This document shows positions 12,001 to 23,288 of a stretch of 64,000 nucleotides of DNA, one piece after another; position 1 is the first letter of the stretch; each line of letters starts with the position of its first letter. The translations under genes were made by a program, and so were the position numbers. The notes below the pieces were generated by a model. It saw only the letters and a list, made by a program, of their open reading frames with translations, was not told the origin of the DNA and made no database searches. Source of the DNA: Pyropia haitanensis (taxonomy: Eukaryota > Rhodophyta > Bangiophyceae > Bangiales > Bangiaceae); assembly GCA_008729055.1 (NCBI GenBank), contig SDUX01000007.1, positions 2,466,064-2,530,063 on the forward strand. Direction: 5' to 3'.

Positions 12001-13373
12001 AGCCGGCGGCGGTGGCGCCCAAGCGGTGGCCCACCCCCCCACCGTCGTTGCCGTCCGGGTCGGTGGTGAGCCGCGAGAGCGGCCGCAGCGGCGAGGGCGT
12101 CTCCCTCCCGACGCCGTCGCCGCCCAGCACGCCGCCGCCGCGGCCACCCTCCCCGCCGCGCACGCCGCCGCCGCCGTCGCGGCGGCCCGCCGCGGCGGTG
12201 GCGGCGGCAGACGCCACGCGGCCGCCAGCAGTGTCGCCGCGGCCGACCACACCGCCGCCGCCGCGGCCGCTGGGCGACGTGTCCCGCGCGCCGCCGACCG
12301 CCGGGCCGTTTGGACGGCAACGGCACCGGCCGGCGCTGCCGCGCGCGGCGTCCTCGGCGGGCCTCACGCGCGCGTCGCACCCGCCCGCCGCGGCGGCCGT
12401 GCGGTCCCGCCCGGCTGGCAGCAGCGGCTGCGTTGGCAGCGGCGGCGGCGGCCTGGCGAGCAGCGCCAGCGTCGGCGCCAGCATTCGCGGCTGCTGCGGT
12501 GATGGCCGCAGCGGCTGCAGCCGTATCGGCGCCGCGGTCGGCGGCGGCCTCAGCGTTGGCGGCGGCGGCGGCGGCAGCCTCAGCGTTGGCGGCGGCGGCG
12601 GCGGCAGCCTGCGCCTTGGCGACGGCGGCGCTGGCGGCGGCGGCGACGACAAGGGCGGCGGCGGCGGCAGCAGCCTCGGCGGCGGCACGGGCGGCAGCAG
12701 CCTCGGCGGCGGCACGGGCGGCAGCAGCGTCGGCGGCGGCAGCGGCGGCAGCGCGCCGTCGCTGCTGCCGTCACCGTCCAAGCGGCGCGCCGGCGTGGAC
12801 TTTGATACGGCCGACGGCGACGCGGCCGCGTCGCCACGGCGGCGGCGGCGCCTCGCGCTCCGCCCCGCGGTGCTGGAGCGGCTCGCGCGGCAGCGCCGCG
12901 GCTCCGCCGCCGCCGCCGCCACCGCCGCCGCGAGTGCGGACCTCCGCACGCTCGTCGCGGCCGACGCGGCGCGCGCGCCGCGGCTGTCGGCCGCCGCGGC
13001 GGGCACGTCCGCGTGGCGCCGCCGGCGGATCGCCGCCGCGGCGGGCGCGTCGGCGGGGCCGGCGGCGCTCGCCGCCGCGGCCGCCGCGGCGGCGGGGGCG
13101 CAGGAAAACCCACCCGCTGGGGGGGGAGGAGGGGGCGTGCGGGGCTGGCTCGGCCGCCACCGGCGGCCCGCCGCGGACGCGGCAGCGGCGGGCGCCAAGG
13201 GGGGGGGGAAGGGGGAGCAGACGCCGCGGCGCCAGGCGGAGCTGGGGGGGGGGGGGGGGGGGGCGCCGCCGCCACACGTCGCGCAACTTGGCAGCGTTCT
13301 TGTGAGCCGCTCGCCGCCGTCTGGGGGGTTGGCGGGCAGAGGGGGGCGCCGCCGCTTGGCGCCGGCACTGTGA
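7735..13373 (+). CDS. Very long Ala/Gly-rich protein of unknown function, frame-shifted
   Basis: No family was recognised. A start at 7735 would give Met-Gly-Ala-Ala-Ala-Ser, a good N-myristoylation context. A later ATG at 8240 is the alternative. From about 8380 the plus frame is well organised: helical, Ala/Leu-rich segments with regularly spaced acidic and Trp residues up to about 10720, suggesting an alpha-helical repeat protein. It then moves to a new frame at the poly-C run near 10730-10745 (helical block at 10750-11030). It moves again at the poly-G runs near 11060-11100, entering a Gly/Pro/Ser-rich tail with poly-Gly (11640-11700), poly-Pro (11940-11998) and Gly-Ser repeats. The final segment (12770-13120) is basic and helical, with a possible nuclear-localisation-like SKRRAG and PRRRRRL. 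The stop is at 13371-13373. Exon structure is not resolved. Confidence 0.4.
8050..8330. repeat. Diverged tandem duplication of about 155 bp
   Basis: Two adjacent segments share the order AACCGCCGCCTCCGCGTGTCGG / AGCCGCCGCCTCCGCATGTCGG-like text, then a GGGCTTGGG-like block, then GCTGCCGCGGCGTGATG versus GCTGCCGCGGCGTGACG (8165 and 8304). It lies in the poorly conserved 5' part of the plus-strand gene and could be intronic. Confidence 0.5.
12545..12750. repeat. Gly/Ser-coding minisatellite
   Basis: In the plus frame it encodes two 10-residue units (SLSVGGGGGG) and then three 9-residue units of the form SSLGGGTGG. It lies inside the C-terminal low-complexity tail of the long Ala/Gly-rich gene. 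Confidence 0.7.
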
Positions 13374-13726
13374 GCCGTCGGCTGTCGGGGCAAGGGGGCG
13401 GGGGACAGCGGCGCTACCGTCCGTGCAAGGCCGCTGCCGCTGCCGCTGCCGCTGCCGCCGCGGGTGTGGCAGGGGCGACGTGGGGCGGCGGGCTGGATGG
13501 GTGAGGGGACACCGCAGATTTTGATTCCATGGGCGTGCCGTGCGAGTGGGGGGGAGGTTGAGGGCGGAGAGGGAAGAGATGGGACGAGCCGGCCTGCTTC
13601 TTTTCGTCGCGCGCAGCTGGTGCTCTTTATATGCCTGGTATTGTGCGCAACGTCTGTCCCCCCCCCCCCCCCCACCCCACCCCACCACCATTGACCATCC
13701 CACAACCCAGTGACACAGTGTAGCGG
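13374..13726. other. Convergent 3' spacer
   Basis: Short gap between the stop of the plus-strand Ala/Gly-rich gene and the stop of the minus-strand fusion gene. It contains a CTGCCG-type tract (13430-13460) and a poly-C run near 13660. No gene is seen. Confidence 0.5.
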
Positions 13727-14544
13727 TCAGTGCCCCCCCCCGCCGGCACCCCCCCCAGCACCGCCACCCCCCCCACCGCCCGACCGGCGGTGGCGCTTGG
13801 ACTTTTCCTTGCGCCCCCCCCCGCCAGGGGCGCCGCCCCGCCCCCCGCGCGGGCCGTGCGCGTCGACCGCGGGGTGGTGGTGGCCGTGGCCGCCGCCCGG
13901 CAGCGGCAGCAGCAGCCCGCCACCGCCGCCGCCCATCGGCGCGCCCGCGGCCGCACCCGCGGCCGCGCCCACGCCCGCCGCCGCCACCCCCGTCACCGCC
14001 GCCACGCTCGTGACGGGGACGCCGGGGCCACGCCCCCCCCCGCCATCACCCGGGCCCCCCCCACCCCCCCCCTTCCCCCCCCGCGGGTGCTGGCACGACC
14101 GCAAGTAGATGTGCGGGTTGAGCGGGTGGTCCGTGTCAACCAGGAACACGTCGTCGTGGCTCTGCAGCAGCCGCTTGAGCCCCCCAAAGCGCATCCGCAG
14201 CAGCACCCCCCAGTCGTGCCGCCCAAACGTGGCGCGCAGGTGCTGGCCAATCTCGCCAATGAGCAGCGGCCCGTGCTCGTCGAGGACGGCGGTGAGGAAG
14301 GCGAGGAGGCCCAGCTCCGTCACCTGCGCGTCGACGATGAAGCGCACGTACGCGAGCTGGTTGCGGAGCGTCGTCAGGTCGCCGTCGAGGGGGTGCGGGC
14401 ACACCACCCGGCCGGCGAGGAGGTAGTCAAAGGGGCGCGGCACCACCGGGGGGGGAGGTACCGCGGGGATGGCTCCGAGGGAAGGCAGCACGCCAGCCGC
14501 CGGCGGGTGCGCAACCGCCCCATTGACGCCACCCCCACCACCAC

Positions 14545-14582
<38 letters not shown>

Positions 14583-17500
14583 TTTACCGCCACCGATGGT
14601 GCACCGCCCGGGATGCTGGCCACATCGCCACCCCCACCGCCACCGCCACCCCCCCCTCCAACCGCCACGCCATGCGGCTGCGCGAGCGACGAGGTCGTCG
14701 CCAGGGGCGCCCCCCCCCCCCCTCAAGCCCACTAAACCCCCCCGCGCCCGTCGGCGCGGTGAGGCACGCCTCCACGAGCGCCGCGGACCGCCGCGCGCCC
14801 GCCTTCCACGCCTCCACGTGCGCCCGCGCAGCGTCGCCAAAGAGCGCGTGCAGCGACGCGGGCGACGGGGAGTGGAGGAACGCCTCGGCGGCCGCGACGC
14901 CCGCCGCCAGCCCGCGCGTCACGGCCGCCCAGTCGGCCGCCGACAGGTGGGCGGTGAGGTTGATCCGCCCGTCCTGCGCGTCAAAGACGTGCGCGGGCGT
15001 GTCGGCCGAGATGGCCGCCTGCGCGGGTGCAGAGTAGTCGGCGGACGCGTCGGTCGCGTCGGCGGCGGGCGCGCCGGGGAGGGGGGGGGGGGTGCGGCGG
15101 CGGCGGCGGCGGCGGCCGCCGCCGCCGCCGCCGCCGCCGCCGTTGCCGCTGCCGATGGACCATCGCCGTCTGGCCGCGCGGCGGTGGTGGCGACGCCACC
15201 GCCGCCACCGCCGCTGCCCAACGTCAGGCTGGGGTGAGCGTCAAAGGGCGCGGCGGCGGCAACGGCGGCACCACCACCCAGCGGCAGCGGCTCCCCCGCC
15301 GGCAGCGCCCCCCCCGCCGGCACAAACGGCTTGGCCGTCGATGCAGAGGCGACCAGCGGCGACGGCGCCGCGCCGCCCACACGCCCATCCACGTACAGTT
15401 GTGGTGGCGGCGGGGACGCGTACGCGGGCACCGGCCCGGCGGGAGGCGGCGCATACCGCGACTTGCCGCCGCCCGGCACGCCCTCATCGGCCGGCAGCGT
15501 TGGCAACGGCGGCGGCGGGTAGGCGGGCGGCGGTGACCGCTGGACAACCGGTGCCGGCGGGGACAGCCCGTGCGGTAGCGGCGGCGGCGGCTGCGCGCGG
15601 CCATTGCCCATCCCCGCCGGCGGCTGCGCCAGTGCCTGCACCTGCTGGTACAGCTGCAGGGGGGTGCGCGGCGGGGGGGACCGCGGCACGTGGCCCGCGG
15701 TCCGCGCGTCGACCGTAGGCGGCGGCGCGGCCGCGGCCTCGGGCGGGGCTTGCGGCCGGCGCCCCGCCGACGCTTTGCGCGCCGAGCCGCCAGCAGCCTT
15801 GCCGCCGCCGCCACCCCCGCCCCCTCGGCCGCCGCTGCCGCCGCCGCCACCTTCTGCTCCGCCGGCACTCGCGGTCGCTTCCCCCGCGTGGCTCCTGCGC
15901 GAGTAGGAGCTCACAAAGCCGCGGTCGAGGAGCAGGTCCGACGGCCGGCACGGCGACACGACCGCCGCGTTGCGCAGCCGCACGGGCCCGCCAATGGACA
16001 TGCCGTACGAGCCCCAGTCGAGGCGGCTGTAAAACGCCAAAAACTTGAGGAGGCAGTCGAGGGGCGTCTCGAGCGTCGAGTGGAAGGCGCTGACAATGTA
16101 GAGCATCAGCGTCTCAATGGCCCGCTCGGGCAGCAAGCCAATGCCGCACCGGTCGGCCGAGCGGGGAGCAGACCCGCCATCGCCACCGCCAGCACCACCG
16201 CTGCCGGCGGGCGCACCACCCCCATTGGTGGCGGTCCCCCCAGCAGCGTTGTCGTGCCCCCCCCCGGCACCCCCTCCCCCTGGCCCACCTCCCCGGTCCT
16301 TACCCAGCGGCAGCGCCGCGCCGTGCACGCACGCCGCGTCTTCCGACAGCGACAGGATGCGGCCGCCATAGATGGCCCACGCGCGCACCAGCAGCAGCCC
16401 TCGCTTGCACAGGTGCGCCCGCCCCAGCAGCGCGTCCGCCTCCTCCACCAGACACGTCTGCGCCAGCCCCGACACGTGGTTGACCCACACCCGCACCCAC
16501 ACGCCGCCGACAGCAAACGTGACGAGCGCGCGGCGCGTCGGCGCGTCGACGCGAACGCTGATGCGCTCCGCCGCGAGCGGGCCGGGGTCGGGGTTGGCCG
16601 CCGTCGCCACCGCCGCGGCCGCGTCGGCGGCCGACGCCACGCTGTACGGGCCCGACCGGCCGGCCGCCGCGGCGGCAGCCGTCGCGTCGGCGTCGTGCGC
16701 GCGGGCGGCGCCGGCGCCGGGTGGTGCCTTGGTGCCCTCCCCCCCCGGCGCGGGCAGGTGCCCCTGCGCGCAGGCCGCCTCCTCGCACAGGGCGGTCATC
16801 AGGCGCGCCGTCCACGCCGACGACGCGAACGAGTTGGTGTCGTGGCCAACGAGAAAGGCGCCCACATCGAGCGGCGACGACGCCAGCGCCGTCTGCGTCG
16901 ACGAAGACCCAAAGATAAACGCCTGCCCGCCGAGCGCGCGCTTGACCACCGCCGCCACCCCAGCAAAGACCGCCTGTCGCCGGGCGGTCGCCGCGCGTGT
17001 TGGCAGCAGCACGTCCACCAGGCGGTTGGTGAGGACGTTGGCGGCGCCGCCCAGCGGGGGTGCCGCCGCCCCCACCCCACCCCCGCCGCCACCCCCCGCG
17101 CCGCCATCCGCAGACGCCGCGTAGCCGGCCACCCCATCTCGGCCGCCAGCCAGGCCCGGGCCAAGCCCCAGCGACGGGCTGGACCGCCGTGGGCGCGCCC
17201 ACGGGGACCCCTCCCCCGCCTCCAGCCCGCCGTCAAGTCCCCCGTCGCCGTCGCTGCCGCCCCGCAGCTCGTCGAGGCGGTCGAGGCCGATCGGCCGGCC
17301 CGGCGCCTGCTGCCGCCGCAGGGTGTGGAGGGCGGCACCAAGGACCGCCGCGCCGCCGCCCACGCCCAGGCTGGACGACCTCCGGAACGGGGCCGCCACG
17401 TCGCCCGGCTGCGGCACCGCGTGTGGGCCGCGGCTGGACGGGCGGGCAGCCAAGACCAGCGGCGGGGCGGTCTCGGACACAAAGAGGCGGCCCTGGAAGG

Positions 17501-19014
17501 CACCCGCCGCGGTGTCGGGGCCGACGCGCTCGTAATAGGTCGCAAACACCGAGCCAATCACAAACGACTCGCCGGCGGTGCCGCCGCCGAGGCCCCCAAA
17601 CACCTCCACGCCGTCATCGTCGGCGGCATCCTCCTCGTCCTGCGTGTCGGTAGAGTTGGAACCGCCGCCCGCGACCGCTCCGCCGCCGCCGCCAATGCCA
17701 TCCGCGGCAGTCTCCGCGGCCGCCTCTGTGACCCCATCACAGCGACCCAAGCCGGGCAGCGCCGGTGCATCGGCGCGCCCGTCCCCCACAACGCCTCCTC
17801 TCCCCCCCCCCACGGGCCCCAGCAGCCCCTCGTCCGTCGAGTTGGACCGCGAAAACACGCGCACGTCCCGCACATGCGGTGGCGGGGGTAGCGCCCGGGG
17901 GACCGAGCGCCCCACGCGCGGCGCGGCCCCCGCCTGCTCCCGCTCCCGATGCCCATCGCTGCCGCCGTCAACGCCCCCCCCGGTCGGGCCATCCGCATCC
18001 ACTCCCCCATCATCCACAGAGCGCTGGAGCTCGCGGATGAGCCGCCGGTGGAGGTCCGCGTTCTTCCGCCGCTCCCGCCTCGCCGCGTACGCGGCGGCCA
18101 GCGGGTGGTTGGGGTTGGCCAACGACAGCCGGCCGTCGCGCTCGGTCGAGCTGGAAAAGAGCCGCGGCGCAAAGAGGGTCGCCCCGCGCGTCGACACGCC
18201 GGGCGAGTCAAACGAGTCGAGGAGGAGGCCCTCGATGCGCTCCTCGTGCGCGCGGAGCGCCAGCTCCGCGCCGTCACCGCCAGCCGCCGCGGCCGCGGCG
18301 GTGGGCATCGCCACGCCCGCGTGGACGTCGTCGGCTTCCGTGACGGCCAGGCAGGGGTCCCCGTTGGGGGAGGCCTCGCCGCTCACGTACGGCCCGCCGT
18401 GAGGGACGGGAACGTCGGCGGCACGCCGGCTGGAGGCGGCCCCGACCGCATCCAAGGCAGGAGACGGGTCGGTCGAGATGGTGCAAGACGATGGCACCAC
18501 CGGCTCATCGCACGCACCCCGCATGCCAGCGGCCTCGCGGTCGCCACTGCCCCCGCCGGCGGTCGCCACGGCACGTGCACCCGAGCTGTCGTCCTCGCTG
18601 TCACTGTCACCACCGCTGCTGCTGCGGCTGTCGCTGGTCAAATACGACGGCGTGTGATGGCGCGGGCGTTCGCGACCCCCCCCCCCCACCCCCCCCCCCG
18701 CCCCCGCCGCCCCACCGGTGGCTTGACGTACCGAATACACAGGTCCTCTAGCCGGTCGCTGGGCTCGGAAAACTGCTCCCGCGCCACCGCCTTGGTGTCG
18801 TACACCCGCGGGACGAGCGCGGACAGGACGGCCGAGAAGGCCGACAGCGACAGCCTCGACGGCAGCGGCGCGTGAAAGGCGTGGATGAGCGCCGCCAGCG
18901 CGCACAGGCCGTCGTGGACGACCAGCGGCACGCCGCTCTCGGCGAGGACGCGAAAGAGGGTGGCGCCAAAGCCTTGCGCAGACGACGGCGGGAGCGGCGC
19001 ATCCCAGTTGGGGT

Positions 19015-19055
<41 letters not shown>

Positions 19056-20317
19056 CCCCCCGTCGCGCCAGCAAAGGACGACGCGCCGAGTGCCGCGGCG
19101 GCACCCCCCGCGCCGTGCACGCTGCTGGTTCGCGACGCGCCCGCCGAGCGGTACGCGTCCATGGCGCGGCCGCTGTCGCCTGGCGAGAAGAGGGACTCGG
19201 CCAGGCGGGGCACCTCGTAGGGCAGGCCCGCGGCAAACGCGGCGCCCATGTCAATGCCGCGCCCAGACAGGTCCGCCGCCAGGGACACGACAAACGGCGC
19301 GTCGGTGCGGGAAAAAAGGACGCGGAAGGAGCGCACGGCGTAGAGGGCGGTGGTGGAGCGGGGGGGTGGCGGCAGGGGGGGTGCGCCGCCGCCACGACCG
19401 CCAGGGCCACCCCTATTCGCCGCGGCGGCGGCGGCGGCGGCGGCGCCCGCCCCCCCGCCGCCCGGCGGGGGCAGCCCGTCGCCCACTTGTGGTGGCCGCC
19501 GCCGAAACGTGGTGATGCCCACCTCCACCAGCGCCCCCGCCGCCGCCCGTGCCACGTACGCGCGGATGCGCTCGTCGGGCGGGAGCGCCTCTGCCGGCGC
19601 ACCGGGCGTCGCGTGGTAGGTGGCCGGCATGGCCGGCGGCGGGCGGCCGCCGCCGCCACCACCACCGCCGCCGCCACCACCACCACCGCCACCACCACCA
19701 CCCGCATCGGCATCGTCGCGGGAGGCGGCCAGCGACAGCGCGTCGGTGGCGGCCACCGACACGGCCGCAAACGACGCGGTGCGCACCGCCGCGCAGAGGA
19801 CGGGAAACAGGGCGGCCGCGTTGTGGCGCGTGACCACCACCGTCGCGCCAGACGCCGCGGCGGCCGACGCGCCCGCCGCGGTCGCGCCCGCCGCGGCGGT
19901 CGCGGTCGCGGCCACCGGCGCTGCCGACGGCGTCGAGCCGGGCCGTGACGGCGAGTGCCGCCGCCGCGTCCGTGGCGCCGCCGCCGCCGCCGACCGCCGC
20001 CGCCGCGACGGCGACGGCGGCGGGGGGGGGGCGCCCGACCGCGACGGCACCACCAGAGGGGGGGGCGCCGGCGGGGGACTGCCGGCGGCAGCCAGCCCCC
20101 CGAGGCCGCCCCCACAGCCGCCGCCGCTACCGCCGCCGCCGCCGCCACCGCCGCCGCCACCGCCGCCACCGCCGCCATCGCTGCTGCCGCCGCTGCCACC
20201 GCCGCTGCCGCCGCTGCCGCCGCCGCTGCCGCCGCCGCTGCCGCCGCCGCTGACGCCGCCGCCATTGCCGCGAACGCCGGCGGCCGCGCCTCGGCCGGCG
20301 GGTGGAGAGGTACTCAT
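13727..20317 (-). CDS. PARN/CAF1-like domain fused to poly(A)-polymerase-like nucleotidyltransferase and OST-HTH
   Basis: The start chosen is the ATG at 20317 (MSTSPPAGRG). After a Gly/Ser-rich leader, residues about 160-510 match the PARN/CAF1 deadenylase fold. They carry the N-terminal VTRHNAAALFPVL motif, an RAYV..GALVEVGITTFR block, a GIDMGAAFAAGLPYEVPRL block, and VPLVVHDGLCALAALIHAF followed by PRVYDTK. A 98-bp intron (18634-18731) joins it in phase to a long disordered, acidic and Ser-rich linker. Next is a plant-type nucleotidyltransferase with a PAP/OAS1 substrate-binding region: FIFGSSSTQ near 16910, EEADALLGRAHLCKRG near 16430, and ETLMLYIVSAFHSTLETPLD near 16100. A Pro-rich tail, an INLTAHLSAADW block (about 14965) and an OST-HTH/LOTUS-like winged-helix domain (about 14340-14110) follow. 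Catalytic acids are missing in both enzyme domains. Frame changes occur at poly-G/C runs near 15080 and 14710. The likely role is RNA 3'-end or poly(A) metabolism, perhaps as a scaffold (inference). Confidence 0.65.
18634..18731 (-). other. Intron joining CAF1-like and nucleotidyltransferase parts
   Basis: On the minus strand the donor is CG|GTACGT at 18731 and the acceptor is TTTGACCAG ending at 18634. Joining gives ATT CG+C GAC AGC CGC, which keeps the CAF1-like frame and enters exactly the frame of the downstream Ser/Asp-rich linker and nucleotidyltransferase. This phase match is the main evidence for one fused gene. The intron contains poly-G runs and is 98 bp long. Confidence 0.65.
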
Positions 20318-21660
20318 CGGGGCGGCGACGTCATGGGCCGGCGGCGCCACCGGGGTGCGGCGACGGCGCGGTGGCGGCACGCGGGGGAGCACAAGCGTCG
20401 CACAGGGACAGCGCGGTGGGACGGGGGGGGGGCGAGGGGGGTAAACGGGAAGGGGGAAGCGGCCGTGGGCAACCACACCTCGGGGCAGGGGCGGTGTAAG
20501 GGGGCAGCGGGGGCGGCTCGTGCCCACCGGCGTGTGGGCGGACAGCACTCCACCGTGAGGGCGGCCGCGGGCAGCGACGGCGGTCCCACGGGCGCTGGGC
20601 GTCGGAACAGGCGGGCGGGGGCTTGTGGACGGCCGCGTGGGGGGGCGGGGGATGGGGCGGGGGGGGGGGGGAGGGGCGACGCCCACAGCGCCGCGACCGG
20701 CAATGACGCGCGCAGGGTAGGGGGGAGGGGGGGCGGCGGCGCAGAGCGACCACGACGGCGGCCGCAGCCGGCGCGCGGCACTGGCGCGGGTGGGCCGCGT
20801 GGCGGCCACACGCCCGCGCAGAGTAGGGGAGGGGGGCGCGGACGCTGTGCCACCGCGCTGGTCGGCGACGACGCGGAGGGGCGTGTGTGGTGCGCGTGTA
20901 GGGTGCGTGGGTCGTCTCACGGTGGGTTGACAGGCTCGGGTCCCGCTCACACACGAGTCCTGAATTTTGAATAGGTCTTGGATGAAATTTGATTAGCCCT
21001 TGACTAGGTCCCATACTTTCGATATATTACCCAAATATTTAGAACACTAGTCATTGTTTCGTGCAAATACATCAGTATGCTGTTGTGCTGGGCTCATGTT
21101 GCTTTCTCTTCCATTGATTCCTTCATGCTTGCCCCTTCCGCGGCTGACTGAAGGGGCAGCCACCGTGCGAGCAGCCGCCGACTCTGCCCTTTGGCCGGTA
21201 GTGCTGCCGATCGCCGCACCCCAACCCTGCGGTCGCTGATGCGGCCGGCGGGCGCGGGCGCTGCCCATCCCCGCCCCGGCCGCGGGTCGCACCTCCTGCC
21301 GCCAGGTATCCCCCACCCGGCACCCAGCGGCACCCGCCCGCAGCCCCCGCCGCCCTCTACCAGCGCGCAACCCCGCCACCAGCCCGTTTAACCATCACCA
21401 CCACGGCTGCATCCCACCCTCCTCCCCGACGGGCACGCTACCCCCACTCCCATCCCAACCCCCCCCCCCCCCCGCCCCTCTCCTCACTTGACCCCGTCTC
21501 CGTTGGACAACGCCCCCCGCCACCACTGCGGCCGCCCGTGACCGGGGCGCGAGGGCCTTGTTCACCACCCCCCCCCCCCCTTCCCCCCCCCCCGGCGATT
21601 CCCCCGCTCCGCTCGCACACTTTTTCCCCGCCGGGGCGAGCGCGGGCGCCCACGGACGTC
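20318..21660. promoter_or_regulatory. Bidirectional upstream region with an AT-rich island
   Basis: This spacer separates the divergent starts of the fusion gene (minus) and the plastid-type membrane protein (plus). About 20955-21130 is strikingly AT-rich for this window and includes GATATATTAC at 21021-21030, which could act as a TATA-like element. The rest is GC-rich with C runs near 21460 and 21570. The promoter role is inferred from position and composition only. Confidence 0.35.
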
Positions 21661-22256
21661 ATGGCCGCCCCCGCGTTTGTGGCGGCCGCCGGCGCGCTCC
21701 GGCTGCGCCCCGCGGCGGGCGCCCCCCCCCGCCACGCGCGTGGCGGCCCGCGTGGCCGCGCCGCCCCCCCGCCGGCGCGGGCGGTGGCGCGGCGGCGGCG
21801 GCGGCCGCGGCACCCCCTCGCCCCTCCCCGCGCGGCGGCGGGCCCCCCCAGCGGCGCGCCCGGCGGCGCGGCGTCCCCCCCCGCGTCGCGCCGCCTCCCC
21901 GCCGCGCGGCGGTACCTGTCACGCCTCGCCACCGCGGCCGCCACCTCCATCCACGTTGCGATTGCGCTGACGCTCGCCCTCCACTTCCGCGCCGTCCCGG
22001 CCGCCCACCTGGCCGTTGGGGTCGTCGCGCTCGGCGCGCCACGCCACGCGTCGCCGCTGCCGCCGGCCGCGGCGGCGGCGCAGTGGGTGCTGGGGGTGGC
22101 CGCGCCCGCCGCGGCGGTACACCACGGGGGGGTGGGCTTTGGGGTGGTGGCGATGCTGTCGCCGCCGCTGTTTGCGTCGCTCGTTGGCCTCCGCCGGGGG
22201 GGGGGGTGGTGGGGGGACGGCCGCCGCGCCGACGACCGTGCCGGCGGGGACGTGCC

Positions 22257-22291
<35 letters not shown>

Positions 22292-22539
22292 CGGCGGCGG
22301 CGGCGGGCCAGTCGCCGCCACACCCGGGCTGGGCGTGGGCGGGGCTGGCCTGGCGTGGCTGGGCGCTCGGCGGCTGGGCGCGGGCGGCGGTGGGGTACGG
22401 GCCGTGGCACCGGGCGGGGGTGGTGCTAAACGGGGTCCTGTGGGTGGCCGAGGCGGCGGTGATGGCGGCCCGCCACTTTGGGGGGGACGCCGCCGCGGAC
22501 GCGCCGCCGGCGGGGGCGGCAGACGGTGACGGCAGGTGA
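21661..22539 (+). CDS. Probable plastid-targeted membrane protein, unknown family
   Basis: A single uninterrupted frame of 292 codons plus stop, starting at MAAPAFVAAAGALRLRP. The first 80 residues are rich in Ala, Arg, Pro and Ser with almost no acidic residues, as in a red-algal chloroplast transit peptide. Hydrophobic segments follow at roughly residues 95-125, 135-160 and 160-185, with further aromatic-rich helices near 220-275 containing many Trp (GWAWAGLAWRGWALGGW). Residues 200-220 hold a low-complexity Ala stretch. I do not recognise the family. A small thylakoid or envelope membrane protein is the best guess. The start fits a clean ATG preceded by GACGTC and a pyrimidine-rich leader. 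Confidence 0.5.
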
Positions 22540-22927
22540 GGGCGGTCGCGCGTGGCGGCGCGTGCGGGTCGAGGGCGGGGCGGCCGGGGTGAGGGGGGGG
22601 GGGGGGGAAGGTGGGCAGCCGCCGCATGCGCGGTGCGCTGCCGTCTGTGGGTGGGGGGGGTGCCGGGCGCGTGCGCGTGGTGGCGGACGCGGCCGCGTGC
22701 CATCATGCACGCCGCCACCGTGGGGGCGGCCGGCCGGCGGGGGCGCCGTCCCGCCCGTGTCGCCGACCGCCGACGGCGGCGGCTGCTGCCACGCGCAGGG
22801 GGGAGCGGGGGGGGGCAACCGTGGCGCCGGCCCGTGGCTGGCGACCGGCCGCGGCGACGCGTGGCGGCCAGGCCGTTGGCGAGAGGGGCGGGGGGGGGGG
22901 GGGGGGGGCGCCGCGGATGGTGGCAGT

Positions 22928-22958
<31 letters not shown>

Positions 22959-23288
22959 GCGGCGGCAATGACGGTGGCGGTGGTCGTGGTGACGGCGGGT
23001 GGGGGGGAGGGGGCATCCGCGGTCGGCGGCCGCGGTGGCGTGACGGGCGTGCCCCGCGCGGCGGTGCCACTCGCAGCGGCGACGCGCGGGTGTGCCGCCG
23101 CGCCGGGACGGCGTCTGCACGTGTGGGCTGCTGTGGAGGTGGTCGCGCTCGCCCCGCCGCACCGCCGCGGCCGGCGCGGGGCGGCCATGCATGTACTAGC
23201 TGGATGCAAGGGGGTGCGCGCGTGCGCGGTCAGCCGCGCCCCCTTCCCCCCCTCCCCCCCCATCACCCCCGCCTCTCTTCCGCGCCAT
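22540..23288. other. GC-rich spacer between convergent genes
   Basis: Lies between the stop of the plus-strand membrane protein and the stop of the minus-strand UBX gene. It contains poly-G runs (22595-22610, 22885-22905) and GGC strings. No supported gene. Confidence 0.45.

Noticed and set aside
15690..17891. 733-codon plus-strand frame opposite the nucleotidyltransferase
   Set aside because: The minus strand carries the family motifs. The plus frame is an antisense reflection rich in Arg, Ala and Gly.
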